DNA of 64,000 bases from Chlorops oryzae (GCA_020466095.1 CM035807.1:62900650-62964649); one strand, 5' to 3'. Shown: positions 52,950 to 62,936, counted from the stretch's first letter. Notes: generated by a model not told the origin, from the letters alone. Numbers and translations are program-made.

Positions 52950-53236
52950 AATGATAGCTAATTAAGAGCCAATGCTCTAATCCCAGCTCTACGAAGTAAT
53001 GCCTCAATCTGACGGTACCGTAGAGCACGATGTGGGAAGCGACACTAAGGGAGGTTAAGGTTTAGTACGTAGGTGTGTTTTCTTGCCAGTCCGAAAAATG
53101 CTGTTGCATGAAACGGGCGTAAACCCAAAAGGGGGTGGTAGCAGGGAACACAAATCGTGCATACTATCAAGGTAACAGCTTTGATAGTATCTTTTAGAAG
53201 ATTCCCCCTCCCACATCAAAAAAAAAAAAAAAAAAA
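52950..53236 (+). other. R1-like 3' UTR and poly-A tail
   Basis: No ORF. It contains a small inverted repeat, ATACTATCAAGGTAACAGCTTTGATAGTAT at 53160-53189 (stem ATACTATCAA), just before the A19 tail. Such a 3' hairpin can be the structure recognised by the element's RT. Confidence 0.6.
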
Positions 53237-53571
53237 TGGGTCACGGCAACGACAGGGAAACGTGGATGTGTGGAACAGGTACAAACGCTTACTCCACACG
53301 TACACGCTCACTGAGTTACGCACGACAATTCCAACCGTACTCGAACCGCCGTACGTTCGTCCGACCTAGAATGCACTCGTATGAAGAATAAATGTCCGTG
53401 AAATGTCCGTCGAGAAAGTTGACGCATGCACGCGTGGAACAGGTACAAACGCTTAATCCACACGTGCGTAGGCAATGGGTCACGGCAAGGACAGGGAAAC
53501 GTGGATGTGTGGAACAGGTACAAACGCTTACTCCACCCGTACACGCTGACTGAGTTACGCACGACAATTTC
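53237..53571. repeat. 239-bp tandem array, right part
   Basis: The array continues at the same unit phase at which it was cut at 48150 and includes about 1.4 units (unit starts at 53313 and 53552). It ends within ACGACAATTTCAAC, where LTR-like DNA of the next element begins. Confidence 0.88.
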
Positions 53572-54170
53572 AACACTATTCCCCTTCAGACACAACCACT
53601 AACTACGATCGTCACTATTTACGTTTCGGCGAAATGCTTACCCACGTATACTGTGTACCAACTATACTTACATACGTTTCAAAACGTTCCGAAATGTCTT
53701 ATCGGTTGGCGTTGCTATCTTCAACACGTGGACTCAAACTTCTCAATAGATGCGAATGTTGCGTCTTCCTTCTGGCGTTGTTCACTTCGTGGAGATCACT
53801 GGGAAAAGAGAGCGATTTCTGTGCGGCTCGCGCTTTTATCCTCTTTTTCGAGCTAGCGATGAGTTCCTTAGTTCTATGTATTGTCCGATAATTCCTTCAG
53901 CTGATATCGATCACTTTGCCTGGCGTATTTTAGAGGTGCGTCACACGGTGCATTGTCGACGTCCACACGATTGCACATTTTAGAGGTGTGTCACACGGTG
54001 CATTGTCGACGCCCACACGATGGCACATTTTAGAGGTGCGTCACACGGTGCATTGTCGTCGTCCACACGATTTCACATTTAAGAGGTTAAACATTTATTA
54101 AACCAAGGAAAAACATAATTAAACGAAAAACTGCAACCCCGCGTTATTCAATAATATGTGAGTCATCACA
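53572..54170 (-). repeat. 3' LTR of the minus-strand Gypsy-type element (outer element)
   Basis: On the minus strand AAAGTAAAGGGGGG (polypurine tract, 54171-54184) is followed by TGTGATGACTCACAT, the LTR start. U3 includes three 50-bp repeats, then a promoter-like AGGATAAAAGCGCGAGCC (about 53827-53844). The other end is set by the junction with the 239-bp array and is approximate. Confidence 0.65.
53928..54077. repeat. Three 50-bp tandem repeats in U3
   Basis: TTTTAGAGGTGCGTCACACG starts at 53928, 53978 and 54028, each followed by GTGCATTGTCG.CG.CCACACGAT; a fourth start (TTTAAGAGGT) is at 54078. They lie upstream of the TATA-like box on the minus strand, a typical place for enhancer-like repeats. 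Confidence 0.9.
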
Positions 54171-54177
54171 CCCCCCT

Positions 54178-55080
54178 TTACTTTGCGCGACTTATTTTGA
54201 CTTTGCCCTGGGCGGAGATGGTAAGGAAATAACGCTCATCACCCATCCGACGTGGACATCGGATTCTTTGTCCGGGCGTCCAGCGCGACTGGAGCTCCCG
54301 GAATTCGTCGGGGATCGGTTGTGGCACGTGGTCTAGATCCAACTCTGGAGTGGCTGGCGTGCTCGCGGTTGTCTCGGCCACGCGGTTTTCCGGATCTGCC
54401 CAGAATTGGTCCAAAAAGGACTCGATATCTGCAGGTGACCCAAATAGATCGTCGACCGTGTCTTCCAGGTCCTGCTCCCATTTCGAAAGGTCCATATCGA
54501 TTGGGCTTACGGAGCGGGCTTCGTAACCAGTCCCTCTCGACGGGGCTCTGTTTTCGACGTTGTCCGCCCATTCTTGCACCCGGTGTGCGGAATAAGGCAC
54601 TACTGGAGCGCTCGAGCCGGTTGGGAATCCGTCAGAAGGTGTCCACGCTTCGTCGGTGACGGTGTAGGTGTGGGTGATACTCACTTCAGCCCGAACGATT
54701 TGGTCTGGAGTGCGGTCTAGGACGACGGTGTTAATCGTGCTCTGTTTTCGGAGCACAAATCGGGCCGGCTCTACGTATTCGGGGTCACTTATTGCTCCAC
54801 GACTGTTTGCCTCACTAGATTCGCCGGATAGTGAGATCTCTTCGTAGGTCGAGCTCTCGCCCGATGACCCAATACATTCCACCGCCTCTTGGTCCGACCC
54901 TTGTTCGAGTCGAGGTGACGCAGACACCGAAATGCGGCGTAGAAAGGCTTCACCGCTGCTTTCGCTCGACTCTGAGCTAGCGTCCGAGCTTATGATGACC
55001 TCGGGATCAATGCGTGTGTTCTTCGGGGGCCTTCCCCTATCAGCCTGCTCGTCCAGTTCAGAGCGTGGTTGTCGCGGCAT
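54178..55080 (-). CDS. ORF3 of the outer Gypsy-type element, 300 aa, unknown function
   Basis: The intact frame lies between the end of pol (55213) and the polypurine tract, and its stop codon is part of that tract. Residues 1-120 are Ser/Glu-rich (SSDASSESSESSGEAF, SSGESSTYEEISLSGESSE). About 120-155 read VLRKQSTINTVVLDRTPDQI. The rest is acidic with several Trp (MDLSKWEQDLEDTVDDLFGS, FLDQFWADPENR), and the C-terminus is basic (YFLTISAQGKVKISRAK). There is no signal peptide, membrane segment or cysteine cluster, so a normal env product is unlikely. I do not recognise it; an accessory protein unique to this element family is possible. Confidence 0.65.
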   Translation of the reverse strand: MPRQPRSELDEQADRGRPPKNTRIDPEVIISSDASSESSESSGEAFLRRISVSASPRLEQGSDQEAVECIGSSGESSTYEEISLSGESSEANSRGAISDPEYVEPARFVLRKQSTINTVVLDRTPDQIVRAEVSITHTYTVTDEAWTPSDGFPTGSSAPVVPYSAHRVQEWADNVENRAPSRGTGYEARSVSPIDMDLSKWEQDLEDTVDDLFGSPADIESFLDQFWADPENRVAETTASTPATPELDLDHVPQPIPDEFRELQSRWTPGQRIRCPRRMGDERYFLTISAQGKVKISRAK

Positions 55081-55212
55081 CTGGGAGCTCTACAAAAGGA
55101 GACATAATCAGCTCGGTGCAACAGCGGTACGAAATGGTACAAATTTCTAGACTACGACAACATGACATGACACATAAGAGATATTTATTTCCGAGGGAAT
55201 GCATGCGAAAGC

Positions 55213-55657
55213 TTAAGCCTTTAAATTCTCGCCAGGGTCATCGGGTACACCGTGGTACGCCTTAAGTTCGCCGATGTGTGCCCTTCGGGTCTTGGTGGAT
55301 CCTTCCAATTGAAGTTGAGCTATGACTGGTGATGGGAACGTCTTCACCCGGTAAGGTCCTTCATATCGGGGACCAAGCTTTGCATTGAACCGCTCTGCCG
55401 CGTTCGAGAGCTGGTGTACTTTGGCCAATACCAGGTCGCCAATACGTGGTTTCCAGGCCCTTCGCCTTAGATCGTAGTGTTTGGCCTGTGTTTGCTGCGC
55501 TGCTGCGAGGTTGTCTTTGACTTCACCAAATACCTCCGCCAGATAACTAGTGCGTTCGTCCGGAGTCATGGGGGTTTCGTCGATTGCCACCCCTTTCTCG
55601 TCCAATAGGGTTCTAGGGAGCCTCAATTCCCGTGCCTGACATAGATAAGCGGGGCTA
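55213..55657 (-). CDS. Integrase C-terminal part of the outer Gypsy-type element
   Basis: The open frame gives RELRLPRTLLDEKG and EVKDNLAAAQQTQAKHYDLR, then the chromodomain-like/GPY end: PRIGDLVLAKVHQLS, FNAKLGPRYEGPYRVKTFPS and THIGE-like AHIGELKAYHG. It is the direct continuation of the integrase core at 62937-63490. With the inserted 7275 bp and one 4-bp TSD copy removed, the two parts are in the same frame, so the gene was open when the 412-like element landed. Confidence 0.85.
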
Positions 55658-56235
55658 TGTAATTAAATAAAACGTATCCTTTTTATATAAGTTTGAAATA
55701 TTTATATTTTATTTATGAGTGATCGGCAGTATACAGCGCGAGCCAGTATCAGCCCGATCACTTTGAAGATTCTTACACCAATTGATTATTCTAACAAACA
55801 ATTCTTATTTTTATACTGAATTTCTATAGGGTCATGGATTGACTGGCCTTTGCTTTGTGACTCAATAGTCAAATATGCGAAAGAGGATCGCTAGAATCGG
55901 ATGGCACATGTGCAATCGATTAGTGCATGACACCTGAGGAGCGGCACTCTTTCGTTTGGGTCGATTGTAATTAGAGCAGGCGCGGAGTTGGTGTTATGAC
56001 AAATAATGTCGTTAGGTTGAACTAATAGTGTGAGGTCGCAATGCGCTTGCATTGGCCGAAAGTGTATAGTTACGGCGTCTGCTGGAATGCCGAAATTGGA
56101 TTTAGAAATATGTAGATATGAGTTGTGTTCGTTTGTGTTAAGGGCGTATTAAAACAAGGTAACACTTGAATGCCTTAAGGGTGTTTTAGAATGAGGCAAC
56201 GTTTGAATGTTGCTTAGTAGCCTTTATCCATGACA
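55658..56235 (-). repeat. 3' LTR of the 412-like element
   Basis: Minus strand TGTCATGGATAAAGG...TTTAATTACA. It has 8 bp (in CAATCGATTAGTGCATGACACC) that are absent from the other LTR. Confidence 0.92.
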
Positions 56236-56495
56236 CCTTCCCTTTTTGGGGAAAAAAAAAAATTTTTTTTTTTTTTTGTTTTACAAGAGATATTATGAAT
56301 TATTATATTTGTTAAAATTTAATTAAATATATTGTATTGGGAACTTAAAATTATCGGCCGTTTATATAGTAGATATAGTTAATAAGAGAATTAAGAATTA
56401 AATGTTATTAAAAGGAGTAAGTCTATGTTTATATTGAAATGACTTATTGGAGTAAAAATTTTTTTTTTTTTTGTATATATAGTTTAGGTTGAGTC
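56236..56495 (-). other. Polypurine tract and AT-rich 3' spacer
   Basis: The minus strand ends CCCCAAAAAGGGAAGG directly before the LTR, a good polypurine tract. The rest, with long A/T runs at 56259-56279 and 56459-56473, is noncoding spacer after pol. Confidence 0.75.
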
Positions 56496-59400
56496 TTATG
56501 CTAATTTTAATCTATTTTTATGTACAAGGGTGGCCTTTGGTTTTGTATCGATTTTGCAATTTCCGAAATCATCAGTTTCGAGTACTTTAAACGGGCCTCT
56601 AAAAAGCTTGTCTAGCTTGTGGCTTGCTTCATCTTTGAGGTAAACCATATTATTTGTTTCAATAAGCTGTGGATTTGCTTTTTTATCATAAATTTTTTTT
56701 TACCTTTCTTTAGCTTTTTCTAATAAGGTTGCTGCACGTTTTTGAGCTGTTTGAAGTTTGAATTTAAGCTCAGCTTTGTAATCGTCTATGTTGTAAATTG
56801 GATCTACTTTGCCATGTAACATGAAATCATAAGGGATAATTGTTTTACCATATACTAGCTCAAAGGGTGTATTACCATGAGTGGTTGCTGGAGTCGTATT
56901 GTAACAATACGTGAAGTATTGTAGCCAATGATCCAAATCTAGTTTGTCTGTGGATATGTATGAACGTATGTATTCGTTGAATGTTTTGTGTGACCGTTCA
57001 ACGGTGCCTAGTGTTTGGTGGTGGTATGCTGTAGACGTTTTGTTTTGAATTTTTAGTAGCTTCCATATTTCCTCGAATAGTTGGTTTTTATATTCGGTGC
57101 CCATGTCGGTAAAAATTTGTTGAATGGGTCCGTGTATTAGTATGCAGTTTTCTATTATTGCTTTTGCTACGGTGTTGGCACACTTATTAGGTATGGCTAT
57201 GGTAACAAGAAATTTTGTTAAATCGCAAATTATTGTGAGAGCGTACTCGTTTCCGTTAAATGATTTAGGAAGTGGGCCTACTGTGTCGATTTGTACGACA
57301 TCGAAAGCTTTGACTGGTGTATTTGTTGTAACCAGTGGTTCTATGTTGGTTTTGCCAGCTTTGTTTTGCTTGCATTTTTCACAGTTATTTACATAGGACT
57401 TCACGTCTGAAGCCATGTTTTTCCATGAATAAAGTCTTCTTAATTTTGCGAGAAGTCTAGTGACACCTGGGTGGCCTCCAAAGACAGGGTCATCGTGATA
57501 TTTTTGTAAAATTTCCAATTTCTCATTTGTTGAAGTAATTTTAGTGACGGTTGGTGTAATTGCTATAGTCACCTTTTTTAATAAATTATTGCCTATTCTT
57601 TTGAATTCCTCTATATTGACATATTTAAATAATTCGTCATTGATCGCGATCTTGATGCTTTTAAAGTTTTTATTGCCAACTGCTTTTTCAAGTTTGGGAA
57701 ACAATTGCTCTAAAGCAATTATCCCATGGGCAATGAAATCTTTTGCATTTATTTCTAATATTTTAATTTTTCCATGGAATAGTATTAATTTTGAGGATTC
57801 TAGTTCATTTGTTGCGCAACTTTTTAATATAAATTTTAGGCTTGGTAATTTTTTCACTTCTTGTCCTGTAATTGTGGTATATATCTGTGGTTCGGACTGT
57901 TTTTCTTTTGAATCTTTGTCGTGTTGGTGGTGTGTGTTTACTTTTTTCGTTTTCGATCGTGTGACGATTTGAATGTTGGCTGAATTTTCCTCTCTAAGCT
58001 GCGTGATCTGCCCAAAATCAATGCGCGAGAGAGCGTCTGCTCCGCAATTATCTTTGCCTTTTATATATTCTATTTCGAAGTCAAATTCTTCGAGATCTAA
58101 ACGCATGCGTGTAAGTTTGGAGGAAGGGTTTTTCATTGAGAAAAGGTATGTTAGAGGTTTGTGGTCGCTTTTTATTAAAAATTTTGTACCGTAGATATAT
58201 GGCTTGAAAAATTGTATTGCCCAGTGAATGGCAGTGAGTTCTTGCTCAATTACGGATTTATTGCTTTCCCCTTTTGTAAATGATCGTGATGCAAAGGCTA
58301 TGGGTAATTGTATGCCATTGTGGTCTTGGCTGAGTACAGCTCCGCATGCTATTTTGCTTGCATCAGTTGTTATGCAGAATGGTTTATCGAAATTTGGATA
58401 CTGGAGTATATGAGGTGATAGTAGGGAATTTTTTAAGTAATGGAAAGCTTTTTCGCATTCAGGGGACCAAACGAATGGGACTTTTTTTTTTGTTAATTTA
58501 GTTATGTGGGATGAATAGTGTGAAAATTTAGGTATAAACCGTCTGTAGTAATTGACAAAAGCAACGAAACGTTTACATTCTTCTGCGGTAGTTGGTTTTG
58601 GGTATAATTGAATTTTCTGGAATTTTGACTCATCAGGTAGTATGCCTTTGTCTGTGCAATTGTGACCTAGGAAAGTGACTTGGGAGTTGAAGAATTTACA
58701 TTTTTCTGGGTTTAGTTTAAGATTTGTGCTTCTGCAGATTTGAAAAATTTCTTTAAGGTTGTTTAGCATGTGGATCTCTGAGCATCCTATTACTATAAGA
58801 TCGTCCATGTACACAAATGTTTTACTTGGGCCTAATCCAGCAAAAGCCATGTTCATCATTCTTTGGAATGAGTTGGGCGCTATTTTTAAACCAAAAGGTA
58901 GGCGTTTGAATCGAAATGAGCCTTTGTCGGTTGAAAATGACGTAATATCTCGTGATTGTTCTTCTAGTTCGATTTGATGAAAACCGGAAATTAAATCTAG
59001 ACATGAGAAATATTTTGCTCGACCTAGTTGGTCAAGTATATCGTCGATTCGTGGCAATGGGTACTTGTCTGCAGCTAATTTTTTGTTAACCTGTCTGTAG
59101 TCTATTACTAATCTCCATTTTTTTTCTCTGGAGTTCGGCAGTGATTTTTTCGGAACAAGGAGAATAGGGCTATTATATTCTGATACGGATGGTTCAACTA
59201 TATCGTCTTTTATTAATTTTTCTATATGTTTATTTATTTCAGGTTTGTGAGTGTGTGGTAATCTGTAATTTTTTATGTATACAGGTGTTTTGTCATTTAG
59301 GTGTAAATTTTGTTTGTAAAAATTATTAAAAGTACATGGATCTGTTTCGAGCGCAAAGACATCTGTATAATTTGAGCATAAATTTATTAGATTTTCTCTG

Positions 59401-60180
59401 TGATTTAAAGGGCAATTTTGAATTAATTTATTTAGAATTGTGTTTTTACGTTCTTGTTTATTGTCTATTTGATGTAAGTTGACCCAGTAATAATCATCTA
59501 GTTTCTCTGTTTTGATGTCATTTTGTTCTATAAAAACGTCTTTATCGGTGGTGTTTATTATTTTAACGTAAGCATTTTTAGCATTAACTATTGTATTTGA
59601 TATAATTATTCCTTTGTCTATTTCTTGGTTAGGGATTAGTAGGTTTTCTTCTTGCGAGATTACGTGAATTTTCCTTATTACTTCTGCTCTGGCGGGTAAA
59701 CTGAGTGAATTTTCTGTATATTTTTCTGAAATTTCTATTTCCAACTGACCTCTTATTCCCTGTGGCCGTATTATGAGCCGACTTTGATCATACAAGTTGT
59801 AATCTAAGATGCAGTTAAAATGTTTTATGAAATCTAAACCTATAATACCATCACAAGGAATTGGAAATTTTTCGTCCACCAGTTGAAATTGGTGATATAT
59901 TTCTGCATTATTTATATGTAATGTGGCTTTGTTAGAGCCTAAAGTTTTGATAATACCTTCTCCTATGCCTTTAAGATTGTAAGTATGACTCGTGTTTATA
60001 GGTATGTCATTATTAAATGAGATTTTAAAAATACTAATTTCTGAGCCTGTGTCTAGAAGGAAAGTAGATATTGAATTATTTAGTGATGAAAAAATGTGAA
60101 CAAAATTACCAAATGATAGATTGATATTTAATATGGAAGCATTATTTAGATTTGAGGACTTCTCATTTGATTTTCCAGTT
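56496..60180 (-). CDS. Pol of the 412-like element: protease, RT, RNase H, integrase
   Basis: The frame overlaps the end of gag (stop 60146) in -1 relation; the first internal ATG is 59879. The protease has LLDTGSEISIFK and GIIGLDFIKHF. RT: EYNSPILLVPKKSL, WRLVIDYRQVNKK, FSCLDLISGFHQI and FVYMDDLIVIG (YMDD). RNase H: FCITTDASKIACGAVL and NCGADALSRID. Integrase: finger GGHPGVTRLLAKLRR...CEKCKQNK, then D,D,E in VVQIDTVGPLP, IFTDMGTEY and LGTVERSHK. At 56700-56702 a TAA interrupts the integrase C-terminus; the same frame stays open for 67 further codons to a stop at 56496-56498. Otherwise the protein looks complete at about 1200 residues. Confidence 0.92.
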
Positions 60181-61501
60181 GACTCCCCAGTTGGGCTGGC
60201 TGGGGGCGCTCTGAGTTTTCCGAAGCTTCTTGGTAATGTATATTTCTGTTGTTGGAATTATTGTAGTTACCTCTACCTCTATAGTTGTTGTTATAATTGT
60301 TAGTATTTCTGTAGTTGTTGTAGTTATTTCTGTTATAGCCGTTGCTAGCATTGTTTGTATTTTGGTGGTTATAGTTATTGTTCCCGTATCTTTGGTTAAA
60401 ATTGCGATTTCTATTATTTCCACGGTACGAAATATTACCACGGTTATACTGAGTACCACGGCCTCTATTTCTACCAGAAAATTGTGATCTGTTTAAATAA
60501 TTGACTTGCATAGTGGGCGATAATTCTGCACCTATTTCGAGGAACTTAGATGTAGCTTCATTAACTGACGCAAATTGACTCGATCGCATGAGAGCTCTTA
60601 ATTCTTCTGCCTTTGCGTTTGTTCTCATTGTTTTTACTGCAGAAATTATTGTGAATTGCTTTGCTAAGTCTGGCGGCATGCCGTCTGCGATATATGAAGT
60701 TTCTAACTGGACTGCGAGGTTTTCGATTTCTTTTGTGAAGTCGTTGTTGGATTTTTGTTGTTGCTTTATGCTAAGCATTTTGGCTGCCAGTGAATGAGAT
60801 GGTTCATGTTTCACACCTCGTAGTAGAGTTGTTTTTATTGCATTAATTGTATTTTCGTTTGTCAAGAGTCTGCTGGCGTTCTGTGTTAGTTTTGTTTTTA
60901 TTAGTGAAATTGCTATGGTTTCATGTTCTTCTTTAATTGTTTCAAGCAAATCTAGTGCATTAATGAATTTATTAAGGTTATCGACTTTTCCATCGAATTC
61001 TGGAAGCAATTTTGTTGCCGTGTTAATAAACTCTATCGGAGTCATGTTTCTGGTTGTTTTTTCGTTACCTGACTCTGGTTCTGACTCTGACTCTGTGCCT
61101 GAATTATCGCTACTCAGAAAAGGTTGGAAAGATAGGTCAAGAAATTGGGTGAAGTTTGTTGGTACCTGTTGTGTTAGTTGCAATTTTATGAAAAGTGATT
61201 CTAGTCTATTTTTTATCGACGTGAAATATTTTTCGAATTCGATTTTATGAAGCGGGTTAAGTGACTGATGAACAGTTCTGCTTAAACTTGCTATATTGTT
61301 ATGCTGGTATGCAAGAATAGTTAAATGTTTAACTTGAGTGGCTCTTGAGGGTAATGGTGTTTTGTTCACGCATTTATATGATTTATCGAAAATCGCTTTT
61401 ATTTCACATAATCTATTTAGTACCGCTTCCCAAGTGATTGGTTGGACATGCCTTTCGAAACTATACTTTGGGAAATTGCAAACTTCGATTTTGTTTGACA
61501 A
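60146..61501 (-). CDS. Gag of the 412-like element, Arg-Gly-Asn-rich tail
   Basis: Intact 451-aa frame. Residues 1-140 contain an N-terminal matrix-like part and an acidic Ser/Glu stretch (SGTESESEPESGNEK). The capsid-like region follows (TPIEFINTATKLLPEFDGKV, LNKFINALDLLE, LRGVKHEPSHSLAAKM, LETSYIADGMPPDLAKQF). From about residue 345 it is dominated by RGRGTQYNRGN- and NNYNNYRNTNN-type repeats, which probably bind RNA in place of zinc knuckles. This architecture is that of 412/mdg1/blood Gag. Pol is reached by a -1 frameshift near the end. Confidence 0.92.
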   Translation of the reverse strand: MSNKIEVCNFPKYSFERHVQPITWEAVLNRLCEIKAIFDKSYKCVNKTPLPSRATQVKHLTILAYQHNNIASLSRTVHQSLNPLHKIEFEKYFTSIKNRLESLFIKLQLTQQVPTNFTQFLDLSFQPFLSSDNSGTESESEPESGNEKTTRNMTPIEFINTATKLLPEFDGKVDNLNKFINALDLLETIKEEHETIAISLIKTKLTQNASRLLTNENTINAIKTTLLRGVKHEPSHSLAAKMLSIKQQQKSNNDFTKEIENLAVQLETSYIADGMPPDLAKQFTIISAVKTMRTNAKAEELRALMRSSQFASVNEATSKFLEIGAELSPTMQVNYLNRSQFSGRNRGRGTQYNRGNISYRGNNRNRNFNQRYGNNNYNHQNTNNASNGYNRNNYNNYRNTNNYNNNYRGRGNYNNSNNRNIHYQEASENSERPQPAQLGSQLENQMRSPQI

Positions 61502-62066
61502 TGATTACGTGTTTATTGGGGAAAAATATTTTAGTTTTAGTGTATTACTTAGCTATTTTATTTAAAATAAGGTTTATAATATGTGTTAAATTTAGAACAA
61601 ATTTATATTGACTTAACTGCTGTTGGTACCAGGCGTTGCTAGTGCTGCCACGGTTGATGTTTTCTACGGTGCCGGGCGTTGCTAGTGCTGCCACGGTTGA
61701 TGTTTTCTACGGTGCCGGGCGTTGCTAGTGCTGCCACGGTTGATGTTTTCTACGGTGCCGGGCGTTGCTAGTGCTGCCACGGTTGATGTTTTCTACGGTG
61801 CCGGGCGTTGCTAGTGCTGCCATGGTTGATATTTTCTACGGTGCCGGGCGTTGCTAGTGCTGCCACGGTTGATGTTTGCTACTTGGTAAAGTTGTCCATC
61901 CATGCGCAATTGTTGTGGTTGTTGTATTCTTCAATATTTTATTTAAATTTGTGCTGGCTGGTGTTTTTGAAATAGTTTTTTTTTATGTAAGTTTTAAGCA
62001 CAAACACGACCAAGAATGAAGAGCTACGTCTTCATTGATAACTGTTTATGGGTACCTATATAGGGT
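61502..62066 (-). other. Leader between small ORF and gag, with repeat block
   Basis: Noncoding leader RNA region of the 412-like element. It includes the 43-bp tandem repeats and an AT-rich stretch before the gag ATG. No further ORF. Confidence 0.6.
61630..61884. repeat. Six tandem copies of a 43-bp unit in the leader
   Basis: GCGTTGCTAGTGCTGCCACG repeats every 43 bp, six times, with only a few substitutions (CATGG in copy 5, TTTGCTACT at the end of copy 6). The unit is a multiple of neither 3 nor 10. Confidence 0.92.
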
Positions 62067-62297
62067 TTAGTTTTTGTTTTTTTGAAAATCGCGTTTTAAT
62101 TGATTTAAAAATTTTCGCACCTCTTTCGGTGTGAGGGACGTGTAAGCACTGTTTAATTCGTTGCCGTAATTGGCAATGAGGGAGATTTCTACTTCGTCTT
62201 TAAAGTTTTCGCGAATTATAACTCGTTCCTCTTTCTTATAGTCTGTGAGGAACTTTTTAAATTGTTCTTCGTATTTTTTCATTTTTAGCACTTTCAC
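62067..62297 (-). CDS. Small leader ORF, 76 aa, hypothetical
   Basis: The frame opens 66 bp after the 5' LTR and ends about 570 bp before gag, in sense orientation. It is strongly charged and helical-looking (KKYEEQFKKFLTDYKKEE, SLTPKEVRKFLNQLKRDF), without a known domain. An intact charged small ORF in an AT-rich leader is suggestive but not proof; it may be a translated upstream ORF or chance. Confidence 0.45.
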   Translation of the reverse strand: MKVLKMKKYEEQFKKFLTDYKKEERVIIRENFKDEVEISLIANYGNELNSAYTSLTPKEVRKFLNQLKRDFQKNKN

Positions 62298-62362
62298 TTT
62301 TTAATTTTTTTATTTTTAATAATTTTTCCGCGCACGGGTTCGCGTATGGCCAAGGATCGCCA

Positions 62363-62932
62363 TGTTATTAAATAAAACGTATCCTTTTTATATAAGTTTG
62401 AAATATTTATATTTTATTTATGAGTGATCGGCAGTATACAGCGCGAGCCAGTATCAGCCCGATCACTTTGAAGATTCTTACACCAATTGATTATTCTAAC
62501 AAACAATTCTTATTTTTATACTGAATTTCTATAGGGTCATGGATTGACTGGCCTTTGCTTTGTGACTCAATAGTCAAATATGCGAAAGAGGATCGCTAGA
62601 ATCGGATGGCACATGTGCAATCGATGACACCTGAGGAGCGGCAGTCTTTCGTTTGGGTCGATTGTAATTAGAGCAGGCGCGGAGTTGGTGTTATGACAAA
62701 TAATGTCGTTAGGTTGAACTAATAGTGTGAGGTGGCAATGCGCTTGCATTGGCCGAAAGTGTATAGTTACGGCGTCTGCTGGAATGCCGAAATTGGATTT
62801 AGAAATATGTAGATATGAGTTGTGTTCGTTTGTGTTAAGGGCGTATTAAAACAAGGTAACACTTGAATGCCTTAAGGGTGTTTTAGAATGAGGCAACGTT
62901 TGAATGTTGCTTAGTAGCCTTTATCCATGACA
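62363..62932 (-). repeat. 5' LTR of the 412-like element
   Basis: Minus strand TGTCATGGATAAAGG...AAATAATAACA, followed by TGGCGATCCTTGGCC at 62362-62348 (primer-binding-site candidate). It is 8 bp shorter than the 3' LTR. Confidence 0.92.
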
Positions 62933-62936
62933 GCTA

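Larger units (their letters stand above)
48151..53236 (+). mobile_element. R1-clade-like non-LTR retrotransposon, full length
   Basis: The element of about 5.09 kb has a 5' UTR (48151-48633), ORF1, ORF2, 3' UTR (52950-53217) and a poly-A tail (53218-53236). ATGGGTCACG is duplicated at both ends (48141-48150 and 53237-53246), and the 239-bp unit reads on across it, so both borders are exact. It carries two in-frame stops and two frameshifts in ORF2, so it is inactive but fairly young. Confidence 0.9.
55658..62932 (-). mobile_element. 412/mdg1-like Gypsy LTR retrotransposon, young
   Basis: LTRs of 578 bp (55658-56235) and 570 bp (62363-62932) are near-identical: one 8-bp indel and a few substitutions. 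The flanking duplication is GCTA (55654-55657 and 62933-62936). On the minus strand the order is 5' LTR, TGGCGATCCTTGGCC (primer-binding site candidate), leader with tandem repeats, gag, pol overlapping gag in the -1 frame, polypurine tract AAAAAGGGAAGG and 3' LTR. Gag ends in an Arg/Gly/Asn-rich tail instead of zinc knuckles, as in 412/mdg1/blood. There is one in-frame stop near the end of pol. Confidence 0.93.

Noticed and set aside
54252..54659. 135-aa plus-strand frame opposite ORF3
   Set aside because: ORF3 is longer, fits the element order and shares its stop with the polypurine tract; the opposite frame has no support.
54178..55080. ORF3 as an env gene
   Set aside because: No signal peptide, membrane helix, cysteine pattern or furin-like site; the protein is acidic and low complexity.
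60121..60487. Val/Ile-rich plus-strand frames opposite gag
   Set aside because: They are the complement of the Asn/Arg-rich gag tail, giving an artificial membrane-like sequence.
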